A DNA stretch of 64,000 bases, from NCBI RefSeq assembly GCF_013166595.1, contig NZ_JABKKG010000001.1, positions 1 through 64,000 of the forward strand. The letters are read 5' to 3'. Under the pieces are notes generated by a model. That model saw only the letters and a list, made by a program, of their open reading frames with translations, was not told the DNA's origin and made no database searches. Each line of letters opens with the position of its first letter. Position 1 is the stretch's first letter. Shown piece by piece: positions 34,124 to 43,226 of this stretch. This stretch comes from Palleniella intestinalis (GTDB lineage Bacteria > Bacteroidota > Bacteroidia > Bacteroidales > Bacteroidaceae). A program made the translations under genes and the position numbers.

Positions 34124-35446
34124 ATGGACTTGGACATTATATTACAATCATTAGGGCAAGTGCATTTCATAACACCAACATTTGGTGTTGTTTTTGCTTT
34201 CGTGCTGACGCTCGTTCTTATATTCTTTTCCGGGTTGGCGAGTGGCTCGGAGATAGCTTTTTTCTCTCTTTCACCGAATGAACTTTCGGAACTCGCCCCG
34301 GAACATTCCAGTACAGATGCTACCATCAAATGTTTGCGTGAGGATTCCGAGCGCACTTTGGCTACAATATTGATTGTCAACAATCTTGTCAATGTGACTA
34401 TAGTTATGCTGTGTAACTATATTTTCACACATATTGTTGATTTCGGTGGTGTTGTATGGCTTGAAATCCTCTGTGTTACAGTACTGCTGACATTTATATT
34501 ATTGCTCTTTGGAGAGATTCTTCCGAAAGTGTACAGCCGTCAGAATCCATTGGCATTTTGCCGTAGGATATGCGGAGCGGTGATGGTATGCCGGACTGTA
34601 TTCTGGCCGTTGGAATCTATACTGATGTCAACTGGCTTTTTAGCCTCCAAAGTTGTGCAAAAGGATAATCATGTCCTTAGTGTGGATGAGTTGGAACAGG
34701 CATTGGAACTTACAGACAAGGAGGATATTCGTGAGGAGGAAAGGATTCTCCAAGGTATTGTCCGCTTTGGTGATGAGATGGCAAAAGAGGTCATGACCAG
34801 CCGTCAGGACATTGTGGATTTGGAGATTCAGAGTTCGTATGCCGATGTGTTGAAATGTGTTATAGAGAATAATTACAGTCGCATTCCTGTCTATCAGGGA
34901 AGCGAGGATAATATCTGTGGTGTGCTATACATCAAAGATTTGCTGCCACATCTCTCCAAACCGTCGACATTCCGTTGGCAGTCGCTTATTCGACCGCCTT
35001 ATTTTGTTCCTGAGACAAAGAAGATAGATGATTTGCTGCGTGATTTCCAAAAGAACAAAGTGCATATAGCCATTGTGGTGGACGAGTTTGGAGGAATATC
35101 AGGAATCGTTACTCTTGAAGACATTCTTGAAGAGATTGTAGGTGAGATTAATGATGAGTTTGATGATGAAAAACGTTCGTACGTGCAGATTGCCAATGGT
35201 GTATACGTGTTTGAAGGAAAAACATTGATAACAGACCTTGTGAAGATTCTTGATGTCAATGATGATGAATTTGACGAGGCAAGTGGCGACAATGGTACTG
35301 TAGCAGGCATGCTTTTGGAACTGAAAGGTGATTTCCCTATACTTCATGAAAAATTGGCATATAAGAATTATTCTTTTGAGGTTCTTGAATTGGAAGACAG
35401 GCGTATTTCCAAAGTTAAGCTGATGATTAGGACGGACAATGCATAA
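34124..35446 (+). CDS. gldE: gliding-motility-associated protein GldE (CNNM/CBS/CorC family)
   Basis: This 440-residue membrane protein has, in order, an N-terminal DUF21/CNNM domain with about four membrane helices (FGVVFAFVLTLVLIFFSG; FGGVVWLEILCVTVLLTFILLLFGEILPKV), a CBS-domain pair (about 210-335; RIPVYQGSEDNICGVLYIKDLL, VHIAIVVDEFGGISGIVTLEDI) and a CorC_HlyC transporter-associated domain (about 350-435). The family exports Mg2+/Co2+-type ions. The ssb-gldE order is conserved in Bacteroidetes, where GldE supports gliding/type IX secretion in some species. Here it probably acts in ion homeostasis. Confidence 0.9.
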   Translation: MDLDIILQSLGQVHFITPTFGVVFAFVLTLVLIFFSGLASGSEIAFFSLSPNELSELAPEHSSTDATIKCLREDSERTLATILIVNNLVNVTIVMLCNYIFTHIVDFGGVVWLEILCVTVLLTFILLLFGEILPKVYSRQNPLAFCRRICGAVMVCRTVFWPLESILMSTGFLASKVVQKDNHVLSVDELEQALELTDKEDIREEERILQGIVRFGDEMAKEVMTSRQDIVDLEIQSSYADVLKCVIENNYSRIPVYQGSEDNICGVLYIKDLLPHLSKPSTFRWQSLIRPPYFVPETKKIDDLLRDFQKNKVHIAIVVDEFGGISGIVTLEDILEEIVGEINDEFDDEKRSYVQIANGVYVFEGKTLITDLVKILDVNDDEFDEASGDNGTVAGMLLELKGDFPILHEKLAYKNYSFEVLELEDRRISKVKLMIRTDNA

Positions 35447-35511
35447 TGCTCGTCCGTTCAATATGATTGCTTGTGATTACATTTGTTGTGTGGTAATGTA
35501 AAGGTAATCAT

Positions 35512-35541
35512 GGGCTGAACTTCCAAATCGGAAGTCAGCCC
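35512..35541 (+). terminator. ssb-gldE terminator
   Basis: A 12-bp stem with one bulged A (35512-35524 with 35530-35541) and a 5-nt loop. The downstream -7 box begins immediately after the stem. Confidence 0.7.
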
Positions 35542-35549
35542 TATCTTTG
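35542..35549 (+). promoter_or_regulatory. -7 box of the HEAT-like gene
   Basis: TATCTTTG directly abuts the preceding terminator stem. The -33 position falls within the hairpin. Confidence 0.5.
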
Positions 35550-35608
35550 TGGGGAATCAATAATTTTTAGGGACAGTAATATTTCCCAAAGAAAAGAACC
35601 AAGAAGAA

Positions 35609-36136
35609 ATGATGAATGAAAATGATTTTTCTGGCAGATATGCAATTGGAAAGGTTAGGCAGATTGCAGAAGAATTGTCGTGTGATGGTGCTGAAATAAG
35701 GCAACTTATTGATTGGTTGCAGCATTCTTCTGATAAGCGTGTGCGGATGAATGCTGCATGGGTATTGAACAATATTGATAGGAATACTCGTACAAGGCTG
35801 CTTTTGCCATATCGGGATGAATTGACTGACCTTGCCATGTGTGATTTGCCCTTCCGCCGTCAGATGATTCTTTCTTTGTTACTTGATTTTCCTGTAGATA
35901 ACAATCCACGTATAGATTTGCTTGATTATTGTCTGGAACATCTGTGTGACGAGAAAGAGAGCCCCAGTAGCCGTGCTTTTATGATATACCTTGCAGCAAA
36001 GATGTGCAAGCCTTATCCAGAACTTTATGCAGAACTGCTCAACATGTTGGATATGTTGCCGGCTGTTCTGCCACCGAGTATTGCTTGTGCAAAGCGGAAA
36101 GTTAAAGGTAATATGCCTTGTAACAATATGCTTTGA
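35609..36136 (+). CDS. small HEAT-repeat-like protein
   Basis: This 175-residue soluble protein is made of amphipathic helical pairs (LIDWLQHSSDKRVRMNAAWVLNNID; RRQMILSLLLDFPVD), the look of HEAT/Armadillo repeats such as DNA-alkylation-repair-type or scaffold proteins. No signal peptide, no Cys clusters. The start is at one of two adjacent ATGs (35609/35612). It is probably monocistronic between two terminators. Function unknown; a protein-binding scaffold is likely from the fold. Confidence 0.7.
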   Translation: MMNENDFSGRYAIGKVRQIAEELSCDGAEIRQLIDWLQHSSDKRVRMNAAWVLNNIDRNTRTRLLLPYRDELTDLAMCDLPFRRQMILSLLLDFPVDNNPRIDLLDYCLEHLCDEKESPSSRAFMIYLAAKMCKPYPELYAELLNMLDMLPAVLPPSIACAKRKVKGNMPCNNML

Positions 36137-36207
36137 TATGCTTGTGCTAGTTTTTTTTGTTTGTCTGAGCACTAATATGCTTTCAAACATTATATAACCT
36201 AAGTTAT

Positions 36208-36264
36208 AAAAAATATCGCCACTACCAATAAGTATGCACTTGTCAGTAGTGGCGATATTTTTTT
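36208..36264. terminator. convergent terminator between the HEAT-like and OmpA-family genes
   Basis: A perfect 18-bp stem (36208-36225 with 36246-36263), ending in an A-run on one side and a T-run on the other. An ideal bidirectional terminator. Confidence 0.95.
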
Positions 36265-36311
36265 ATTCAAAGAACTATTAAATAAAATAGTTGCGTGAAT
36301 TGATTGTTGTT

Positions 36312-37505
36312 TTATTTTTCAATATAAAGCATTGCAACACGGTTGAACTCGTATACTTCGAACAGTTTGTCTGTTTCACCGCAACCCTCAGCTGTGATGC
36401 GATTTGGGTCAATGCCGTATTTCTTAACGAGCATGTCTTTGACTGCATTTGCACGGCGTACACTAAGGTTCATGTTGTTATCATGTGGACCTTCTGGAGA
36501 TGCATAGCCCTTGATTTGTATTTTAAGTTCAGGGTGATTCTGCATCATCTTTGCTGCAATCGCTACATTGTTAGCCTGCTCAGGAGTGATTACGGATTTG
36601 TCGAGCTGATAGAATACAGCCGGCAGACTTGGCTCGTTGATAATCGTTTTTGGTGCTTTTTCGCAATCATCAAGCGCTTTTTTCAGATTTGCAATCTCGT
36701 TTCTGAGTCTCTGGATTTCATCATTGTCTGCAGCATTTTTTGCACGGAGACTATTGATTTCGTTATTCAGAGCGTCAATCTCGTTCTGGTCACATGGCTC
36801 GACAATGAGGAAATTGTGTGAACCATTTGAAGTCTTGAACTTGTAGTTTACACCTACGTTGAGCTGCAAGAATGAAGCATTGCTATGGTATTTCACGCTT
36901 TGGAAGCCCTGTGAATAAGGGTCAGAGTTGACACCGGCTATATTGTAGATGATAGCAGGCTCTGCGTATACAGACCATTCACGGTTTTTACCGAAATTAT
37001 AGTTGAGGTCCAAACCAATCTTATGGTTCAGCATATTCTTTACAGTTCCATTCTTGCTTGTGTTCTGTCCCCAATAAATACCTGTTATGACATGTATGTC
37101 AAACTTGCGTGGTTGTCCCAAATATCCCCAGAAGCAGTTGCTGATGTTTAATGAACCCAAAACTCCTGCTGTCCAGTAACGTGTGTTCTCTTTTTCTAAG
37201 TTCTCACCATACATCTCGTTGATATACTGACCAACACTCTTACCATTTGCTTTAGTGGAAAAATAATAGTTTCCTTCTAATGCAAGACCGAAAGAAGGGG
37301 TCAGCCATTTTCCAATGCGGAGACCTGCATTTCCGTTTACGCTGAATTTGTCAGGCTGGTTTGTTGTTTTTGTTGATGCACCACCATTTACGCCAATGTA
37401 CCAGTTGTCAAAAAACTTGTTGCCATAAAAACCGTGTTCATTGTTTTGTGCATTTGCAGCCATTGCAACTATACTAAAGACTGCAATAAATAGACTCTTT
37501 TTCAT
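36312..37505 (-). CDS. OmpA-family outer-membrane protein
   Basis: This 397-residue exported protein has a signal peptide (SLFIAVFSIVAMAANAQN). An N-terminal eight-stranded-type barrel (about 30-230) is followed by a short coiled coil (about 240-285, IQRLRNEIANLKKALDD). A C-terminal OmpA peptidoglycan-binding domain (about 290-397) has IQIKGYASPEGPHDNNMNLSVRRANAVKDML and the Arg at YEFNRVAML. It links outer membrane to cell wall and is likely abundant: the promoter is near consensus and the terminator excellent. It is the kind of major OmpA-like protein found in Prevotella and Porphyromonas. Confidence 0.93.
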   Translation of the reverse strand: MKKSLFIAVFSIVAMAANAQNNEHGFYGNKFFDNWYIGVNGGASTKTTNQPDKFSVNGNAGLRIGKWLTPSFGLALEGNYYFSTKANGKSVGQYINEMYGENLEKENTRYWTAGVLGSLNISNCFWGYLGQPRKFDIHVITGIYWGQNTSKNGTVKNMLNHKIGLDLNYNFGKNREWSVYAEPAIIYNIAGVNSDPYSQGFQSVKYHSNASFLQLNVGVNYKFKTSNGSHNFLIVEPCDQNEIDALNNEINSLRAKNAADNDEIQRLRNEIANLKKALDDCEKAPKTIINEPSLPAVFYQLDKSVITPEQANNVAIAAKMMQNHPELKIQIKGYASPEGPHDNNMNLSVRRANAVKDMLVKKYGIDPNRITAEGCGETDKLFEVYEFNRVAMLYIEK

Positions 37506-37548
37506 TTTTGATATTTATTAAGGAATAAGAAATTAATCATATCTTCTG

Positions 37549-37580
37549 CAAAATTATTGTTTTTTCTTAATACCTCCAAA
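37549..37580 (-). promoter_or_regulatory. promoter of the OmpA-family gene
   Basis: On the minus strand TTTG (37580-37577) and TAATTTTG (37556-37549) are spaced by 20 nt. Near-perfect consensus. Confidence 0.8.
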
Positions 37581-37747
37581 TTTTCCGGTTAAAATCAATA
37601 AAAAAAAACGTTAAAATGCTGTAAATATTAGTGTTTTGATGATTATCTGGGTCTTTTGATGATTTTTTTCACAAAAACTTGCAAGTAAATATTAGTTGCC
37701 ATTTGCTGGTTCGCAATCATTAACGAAATGACATTTTAAGTAATGTA

Positions 37748-37793
37748 TTTGGATTACTCATATTGTTGACAGATACAGTATGAGCAATCCAAA
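37748..37793 (-). terminator. hairpin after cmk
   Basis: The stem TTTGGATT/AATCCAAA plus CTCATA/TATGAG with one mismatch (37748-37762 with 37779-37793) lies downstream of cmk. There is no clear T-run, so it may be an end-protecting or weak terminator hairpin. The rest of 37581-37830 holds no gene. Confidence 0.55.
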
Positions 37794-37830
37794 TGATTTG
37801 ATAAAAGCATTTTTGAACCTCTTTGCGATT

Positions 37831-38523
37831 TTAATCTTCAAGTAATGCTTTCACTTTTTCCAGTAGCCATTCCTGCTGCTCCGGAATTGACATGTTACTA
37901 TTGTCAAGAAGGATAGCGTCATCGGCCGGTTTTAGTGGAGACACTTCACGATTGGAGTCCATGTGGTCACGCTCCTTGACATTTTTCAGTATTTCGTCAT
38001 AATCTGCCGGCATACCCTTTTTTTGCAGTTCATCATATCTGCGTTTAGCACGAACCTCCGCCGACGCTGTGACAAAAACTTTCAGTTCGGCATTGGGGAA
38101 CACCGTAGTGCCAATGTCCCTGCCATCCATGACAATACCTTTTCCTTTACCCATTTCTCTCTGCTTGTTCACCATTGCCTCTCGGACAAATGGGATGGCG
38201 GCAATAGGGGAGACATGCTTGCTGACCTTAATGCTTCTGATTTCATCCTCTACACGCTCTTCATTAAGATAAGTGTCAGGGCATCCTGTTGTTGCGTTGA
38301 GTTTGAACGAAATGTTAATCTGTGGCATTTGGTTGCAGAGTTGGTCCATGTCAACCTTATTATCCATGCTTATCAGATTGTTGCGCATAGCATACAATGC
38401 TACCGTGCGATACATGGCACCTGTGTCTACATAGATATATCCGAGTTCTTTAGCCAACTGCTTTGCCATTGTGCTTTTGCCACAGGAAGAGTGACCGTCT
38501 ATGGCTATCAAGATTTTTTTCAT
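37831..38523 (-). CDS. cmk: cytidylate kinase
   Basis: Cmk phosphorylates CMP and dCMP for nucleotide recycling. The 230-residue length is normal. P-loop [15 protein letters not shown] at the N-terminus, the [13 protein letters not shown] substrate motif, [21 protein letters not shown] and the RAKRRYDEL region are all present. It lies 30 nt after porQ on the same strand, an association seen in other Bacteroidetes. Confidence 0.97.
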   Translation of the reverse strand: MKKILIAIDGHSSCGKSTMAKQLAKELGYIYVDTGAMYRTVALYAMRNNLISMDNKVDMDQLCNQMPQINISFKLNATTGCPDTYLNEERVEDEIRSIKVSKHVSPIAAIPFVREAMVNKQREMGKGKGIVMDGRDIGTTVFPNAELKVFVTASAEVRAKRRYDELQKKGMPADYDEILKNVKERDHMDSNREVSPLKPADDAILLDNSNMSIPEQQEWLLEKVKALLED

Positions 38524-38553
38524 ATATTATTATAAGATTTGTTTGTTATATTT

Positions 38554-39504
38554 TTATAGTATGAAAGCTATGTTTGCGATGATGCTTGATGATGATACAT
38601 GATATTTTGCGTATGACAAGTTCAATCTGAATCGTTCAAGGTTTATGCCTGCTCCAATAGACAGACCGGCAGAATGGGCTGAAGAGTTCCCCTCGCTGTC
38701 AATGGTCTTCATCTCGTCTGCACGACGGAAGCTGTATCCTCCCGCAACATAAAACTGTTCAGAGAGCAGAGCTTCTGCACTAATACTTAAATGATTGATA
38801 ATTTTGTAATTAAGGTGATTTAAGTCAACAAGAGTTGCGGAAAGTCTCAATGGTGATGTGCCCAATTGCTTGCTGACACCAAGTTGTATGTCAAGAGGCA
38901 TTTTCTCATAATTATTATCATACGCTTTTATCTGTCCTCCAAGATTTTTGACGACGAGGCTGAATGACCATTCCGCATCCGGAAGATAGTAGTTCAATCC
39001 AAGGTCGACGGCAACGGCGAGTGATGTGTATGAAGAGATATTTCCATATACCATTTTTGCAGCAATGCCACCGGCAAGGTTTTCCATAAGTTCATATCCA
39101 AGAACCCCGCTCAAAGCTATATCCGTAGCAGAAAAAGTCCCAAGGTCATTGTTGTGCTCGTCCCTGTATTGCATGGAGCCATATCCCATATATTGCACTC
39201 CAATTCCCACATTCCACTTTTCTTTGAACACCATATTAAAAGCAGCAGAGGCATTATGGCATCCACTCATATAGTTCATGTATTGTAGACCGACCGTCTT
39301 TGGTGTGGCTCCTATGATTAGTGAAGGGTTTTGGAACATCATCATCAGGTCGTCATCAGGTATCGTGATGTTGTCGCCTCCAAGAGCTGCCGCGTGAGCA
39401 CTAACCGGAAGACGAAGGAAATTATATTCTGTCCGACTCTCGTCCTGAGACCATAGGTTTGCGGTCAAAATGAGGAAAAGACAAGTGGAAAGTGTTCTCT
39501 TCAT
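38554..39504 (-). CDS. porQ: type IX secretion system protein PorQ-like
   Basis: This 316-residue outer-membrane protein has a signal peptide (STCLFLILTANLWSQD). The N-terminus YNFLRLPVSAHAAALGGDNI and MMMFQNPSLI match the PorQ/PorV-like FadL-type barrel family, followed by alternating strands to the C-terminus. In Porphyromonas, PorQ is part of the T9SS attachment complex with PorU, PorV and PorZ. Co-location with cmk supports the PorQ call. No other T9SS gene lies in the window, so whether a full system exists is unknown. Confidence 0.85.
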   Translation of the reverse strand: MKRTLSTCLFLILTANLWSQDESRTEYNFLRLPVSAHAAALGGDNITIPDDDLMMMFQNPSLIIGATPKTVGLQYMNYMSGCHNASAAFNMVFKEKWNVGIGVQYMGYGSMQYRDEHNNDLGTFSATDIALSGVLGYELMENLAGGIAAKMVYGNISSYTSLAVAVDLGLNYYLPDAEWSFSLVVKNLGGQIKAYDNNYEKMPLDIQLGVSKQLGTSPLRLSATLVDLNHLNYKIINHLSISAEALLSEQFYVAGGYSFRRADEMKTIDSEGNSSAHSAGLSIGAGINLERFRLNLSYAKYHVSSSSIIANIAFIL

Positions 39505-39526
39505 ATAAATATTTATAATTTATCAG

Positions 39527-39534
39527 CAAAGTTA
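39527..39534 (-). promoter_or_regulatory. -7 box of porQ-cmk
   Basis: TAACTTTG on the minus strand, 22 nt before the porQ ATG. It lies about 25 nt from the divergent tonB -7 box, so the two promoters face away from each other. Confidence 0.55.
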
Positions 39535-39557
39535 GTCATTTTTCCAGAAAAGAGATG

Positions 39558-39565
39558 TATATTTG
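39558..39565 (+). promoter_or_regulatory. -7 box of the TonB-family gene
   Basis: TATATTTG. It overlaps the first in-frame ATG (39555), so that ATG cannot be on the transcript and the start must lie further downstream. Confidence 0.55.
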
Positions 39566-39593
39566 CATATTATTTTATAATATAATAACGATT

Positions 39594-40310
39594 TTGATAG
39601 TAAGAAAGACATATCGTGCTGACATAGACCGGCTTCGTCCGAAGATATTCCTACTGGCTTTTATTGCTGTTGTAGGGGTGTTCTTGTTGGTACTGCAATG
39701 GCAATCTGTGAATTTCACATCCCGTCTTTTGGAAGACATTTCTGATGATGTCGAAGTCGACATGGATTTCCTGGCATCATTGAAACCGGAAGAGGATGTC
39801 ATTGCCGCCAAGGTTCATGAGCAGCCTTCCTCAACGGATCAAATAAACAAGGTTGATGAACTGACAGACCAAGCAGAACTTGAGGAATTAAAGGAGCAGG
39901 TGAAGTTCACCACTTCAGAGTCAGACAATGCTGACCAACTGAAAGAGAGCGAGGCTGATCCGATAGCCCCGGCCAACGCTTCTGTTGCCGGTGAAGATGT
40001 TCCATTGCGTGTTGTAGAGCAGTTGCCGGAGTTTCCAGGCGGAATGTCTATATTCATGACTTGGCTTACCAATGAGCTCCACTACCCGCCATCTTGTCGC
40101 AAAGCGAATCAGCAGGGCACGGTGTCTGTGAAGTTTGTTGTGGAAAAAGACGGCTCTATAACAAATGTTGAGATAGCCCAGCCGTCTTACGCTCCTCTAA
40201 ATACTGAAGCCTTACGTGTCATCAAGGCTATGCCAAAATGGAAACCAGGGCAGGAAAAGGGAAAGCCAGCACGTACAGTTGTTGCTATACCGATTGTCTT
40301 CGCTTTGTGA
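39594..40310 (+). CDS. TonB-family energy transducer
   Basis: This 238-residue inner-membrane-anchored periplasmic protein spans the gap to outer-membrane transporters. The start is taken as TTG 39594 (MIVRKTYRADIDRLRP). The upstream ATG overlaps the promoter, and family members begin with a KTYKADLD-like segment directly before the membrane helix (IFLLAFIAVVGVFLLVLQW). An acidic, Pro-poor linker (about 55-145) replaces the usual Pro-rich spacer. The TonB C-terminal domain occupies about 155-238 (LPEFPGG, YPPSCRKANQQGTVSVKFVV, WKPGQEKGKP). No exbB/exbD or receptor gene is adjacent. Confidence 0.85.
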   Translation: MIVRKTYRADIDRLRPKIFLLAFIAVVGVFLLVLQWQSVNFTSRLLEDISDDVEVDMDFLASLKPEEDVIAAKVHEQPSSTDQINKVDELTDQAELEELKEQVKFTTSESDNADQLKESEADPIAPANASVAGEDVPLRVVEQLPEFPGGMSIFMTWLTNELHYPPSCRKANQQGTVSVKFVVEKDGSITNVEIAQPSYAPLNTEALRVIKAMPKWKPGQEKGKPARTVVAIPIVFAL

Positions 40311-40348
40311 TTCCAACAAAATTATGAATTAATTATTATAACACAAGT

Positions 40349-41344
40349 ATGAAAACATCAAAAGAACTACTCGCCATTATCAATGAGTATATTGATAATA
40401 TAAATTATGATAGGCAGCCTCAGTCTCTTTACGAACCAATAAAGTATGTCTTGTCTCTTGGTGGCAAGCGCATTCGTCCGATACTGATGCTTTTGGCTTA
40501 CAATATGTATAAAGAAGACATTGAAGCTGTAATACCTTGTGCCTGTGGCATAGAGACTTATCATAATTTTACTTTGCTTCACGATGACCTTATGGATAAT
40601 GCCGACATGCGTCGTGGAAAGGAAACTGTACATAAGAAATGGAATGCAAACATGGCTGTCTTGTCCGGAGACACAATGTTGGTTACTGCCTTTTCCCGTA
40701 TGGCAGAGTGCGACGCAAAGCACATGCCTGACGTGATAAGACTGTTTACCAAAACCGCCCTCGAGATAGATGAGGGACAGCAGTATGACATAGAATTCGA
40801 GTCACGCAATGATGTCTGTGAGGAGGAATACATAGAAATGATACGCCTGAAGACAAGTGTACTGCTTGCCTGTGCCATGCAGATTGGTGCTATCCTTGCC
40901 GATGCTTCTAAGGAAGACAGGCATAACCTTTACATGTTCGGTGAGAAACTTGGTCTTTCTTTCCAGTTGCAGGACGACTATTTGGACGTTTATGGAGACC
41001 CAAAGGTCTTTGGGAAGAATATCGGTGGCGATATAATTGAGAACAAGAAGACTTTCATGCTCATCAATGCCACGAAGCTGGCAGAAGGTGATGATAAGGC
41101 TGAATTAGAAAAATGGTGCTCATTCTCTGCAGAACAGGTGATGACCGGAGATTGCGACCGAAACGAGAAAATAAAAGCAGTGACAGGCATTTATGACAAA
41201 TTAGGCATAGGGAAACTCGCAAAACAGCGTATGGAAGCATATTATCAGGAAGCCTTGAGTCATCTTGATGCTGTCTCTGTTCCGGAAAGCAATAAGGCAC
41301 AGTTGCGTGAGTTTGCGGCAAATATGATGAAGCGTGAGAAATAA
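40349..41344 (+). CDS. polyprenyl (isoprenyl) diphosphate synthase
   Basis: This soluble trans-prenyltransferase condenses isopentenyl diphosphate units for quinone side chains and other isoprenoids. The 331-residue protein has both aspartate-rich motifs: FARM in LLHDDLMDNAD (about residues 76-86) and SARM in QLQDDYLDVYGD (about 210). GGKRIRP is the N-terminal substrate motif. Product length cannot be read reliably from the sequence. It follows the TonB-family gene by 38 nt and precedes tatD by 29 nt, so the three are likely one operon. Confidence 0.93.
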   Translation: MKTSKELLAIINEYIDNINYDRQPQSLYEPIKYVLSLGGKRIRPILMLLAYNMYKEDIEAVIPCACGIETYHNFTLLHDDLMDNADMRRGKETVHKKWNANMAVLSGDTMLVTAFSRMAECDAKHMPDVIRLFTKTALEIDEGQQYDIEFESRNDVCEEEYIEMIRLKTSVLLACAMQIGAILADASKEDRHNLYMFGEKLGLSFQLQDDYLDVYGDPKVFGKNIGGDIIENKKTFMLINATKLAEGDDKAELEKWCSFSAEQVMTGDCDRNEKIKAVTGIYDKLGIGKLAKQRMEAYYQEALSHLDAVSVPESNKAQLREFAANMMKREK

Positions 41345-41373
41345 CACTACTATCCAACAAACATAAAAGAGCC

Positions 41374-42138
41374 GTGATAGATACCCATACACATTTGGAC
41401 GGAGAGGAATTCAAGGATGACCTTTCGGAAGTTATAATGCGTGCAAAGGCTGCGGGAATAGAGAAGGCATTCATTCCCGCCATAGACTTGCAGTCGAGCA
41501 AGCGGATTTTGGCATTATGCCGGCAATATCTCGACTATTGTCATCCAATGATTGGCATTCACCCTGAGGAAGTCAAGAATGATTGGCGGGAACAAATGGA
41601 TGGCATTATGGCACTATTGTCACCAGATGTTATCGGAATAGGAGAGGTGGGGCTTGATTATTATTGGAGCCGTGAGTTCGAGAACGAGCAGCTTGCCTGC
41701 TTTGAGAGGCAGGTGGAATGGTCTGTTGCCACACAGCTTCCACTTATGATTCATTGCCGCAAGGCGCAGAATGAAATGGTGAAACTGTTGCGCAGGTATG
41801 AGAAAGACTTGCCGGGCGGAGTGTTCCATTGCTTTACAGGCAATGAGCATGAGGCATTGGAACTTCTCGAATTTGAAAGGTTTGTGTTGGGAATCGGAGG
41901 CATATTGACATTCAAGAAGAGCAACCTTCCTCAGACATTGCCGTCTGTTGTGCCGCTTGACCGCATTGTGCTTGAGACAGACTCCCCATACATGGCTCCT
42001 GTTCCGCATCGTGGAAAGCGTAATGAGCCATCCTTTGTCGCAATGGTATGCAATCGTCTTGCGGAGGCTTATGGCGTTGCAGCAGCTGAGGTTGATGCAA
42101 TAACGACAAAGACCGCCAAACGCATATTTGGGTTGTAG
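41374..42138 (+). CDS. tatD: TatD-family metal-dependent hydrolase
   Basis: This 254-residue TIM-barrel deoxyribonuclease-type protein has a GTG start at 41374. The signature residues are all there: IDTHTHLD at the N-terminus, the GEVGLDYYW Glu region, PLMIHCRKAQNE, GVFHCFTGN and LETDSPYMAP. E. coli TatD has 3'-5' exonuclease activity on oxidised DNA and works in DNA quality control. A strong terminator follows. Confidence 0.95.
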   Translation: MIDTHTHLDGEEFKDDLSEVIMRAKAAGIEKAFIPAIDLQSSKRILALCRQYLDYCHPMIGIHPEEVKNDWREQMDGIMALLSPDVIGIGEVGLDYYWSREFENEQLACFERQVEWSVATQLPLMIHCRKAQNEMVKLLRRYEKDLPGGVFHCFTGNEHEALELLEFERFVLGIGGILTFKKSNLPQTLPSVVPLDRIVLETDSPYMAPVPHRGKRNEPSFVAMVCNRLAEAYGVAAAEVDAITTKTAKRIFGL

Positions 42139-42161
42139 AGCAGGAATCATATTCTAGAATA

Positions 42162-42216
42162 GAAACGAAACAGCCGGATATTCCTTACGTCAAGGTGTAT
42201 CCGGCTGTCTCGTTTC
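42162..42216 (+). terminator. tatD terminator
   Basis: A 7-bp plus a 10-bp stem separated by a 2-nt internal mismatch (42162-42180 with 42198-42216). T-rich sequence follows. Confidence 0.85.
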
Positions 42217-43088
42217 CGACTTTTACAGTTCTGTACGAATGTGCTATTTGCAGAATAATCTGTAACGTGGATTTCCGTGGTGATAATTCTTCAAGGGTAA
42301 AATATAACATAGGCAATAGAGATTGGTTAATATTTGTTCGTCTTGATTGTATAACGCATCATATAGCCTTTTATTGTAGCTGTTTCAGTGTTTTTTCATA
42401 TTCGTGGTTGTTTGTTGCACTTAAAGAAAATACAATGGATTTAATTGGCGCAGGTTTTCAAGTTGCAAGATGAGCATAATGCTTCTTTTTGCTTATGTCT
42501 TGGAAAGGGTAGCCTTTGCCTGAATGCAAAATTAGTTGTTTTTATTGATGTTTTGCTTACGCCAATTGGGTTTAAGATATTTTTAACGAATATGAATTAG
42601 ATTAAACAACTTCATTATAAAGGTAATATAATCATGACTATAAGAGGTCACGCTTCGGATGATGAATACATGAGTTCGGGATAAGAATGTCCATTTCAAA
42701 GTGGAAAATTATGTTGTTTTGCCAATATGAAAGCAAAATAAAGGGAAATGCTTGCAAGATGTCGGGTATTTGTTGTTTGTGGTGAAATGAAAACAAAACA
42801 GATGTTAAAATGCTGTTGCTGTGGCATAAGGTAAGACTTTGTGTTGTAAAAGGTAATCTTTTGTCAGGCGAAAGGTAACGCTTTGTATTGCGGAAAGTAA
42901 CCTTTCATAATGTCATTCATTGTCTTTTTGATTTGATGTCAGCAGGCAGCCTTGCCAATTCCATCCTTTATGGGCTGATTGTTGTCATACGGCGGCGAGT
43001 GGCTATGGACATTGTGCATTCATCGTTTGCTCAAATTGCAGCAATTTGGATGTGTAGGTTGTTTTTTTTGTTTATAATAATGAAATAA
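42217..43088. other. long intergenic region between tatD and the cyclophilin gene
   Basis: About 870 nt of AT-rich sequence. It contains repeat array D. The open frames within (for example 42195-42473 and 42888-43088) lack recognisable protein features. A minus-strand TAATTTTG box at 42527-42534 has no fitting -33 element. I see no gene. Confidence 0.55.
42829..42916. repeat. 22-nt tandem repeat array D (4 units)
   Basis: Units start at 42829, 42851, 42873 and 42895, exactly 22 nt apart. Cores are AGGTAAGACTT, AGGTAATCTTT, AGGTAACGCTT and AAGTAACCTTT. Three units have a second half with TTGTRTTG- or TTGTCAGG-type sequence ending in purine-rich AA/GA. This is the most uniform array. Confidence 0.8.
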
Positions 43089-43120
43089 TTTGTATAATTC
43101 CACAAAATGCTGTACTTTTG
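43089..43120 (+). promoter_or_regulatory. cyclophilin gene promoter
   Basis: TTTG (43089-43092) and TACTTTTG (43113-43120) are spaced by 20 nt. The leader to the ATG is about 100 nt and contains short ATG-initiated frames of unknown use. Confidence 0.75.
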
Positions 43121-43226
43121 CAATGAAAACGAATACCATATAGATTCATGACAGATTACGGTCTGTTCTATATAAATAATGTCATGTCATGACTTAATGT
43201 TGCTATAATAATAAAAATCCTTATCC

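Noticed and set aside
35465..35512. Possible further 22-nt array near GTGATTACATTT and AAAGGTAATCATG
   Set aside because: The two motifs are not in 22-nt register and no third unit is present; chance similarity is likely.
39555..39593. ATG start at 39555 for the TonB-family gene
   Set aside because: The -7 box (39558-39565) overlaps it, so it would not be on the transcript; the family N-terminus fits the TTG at 39594.
42195..42473. Plus-strand 92-residue open frame after tatD
   Set aside because: It starts inside the tatD terminator hairpin and lacks any domain or start context.
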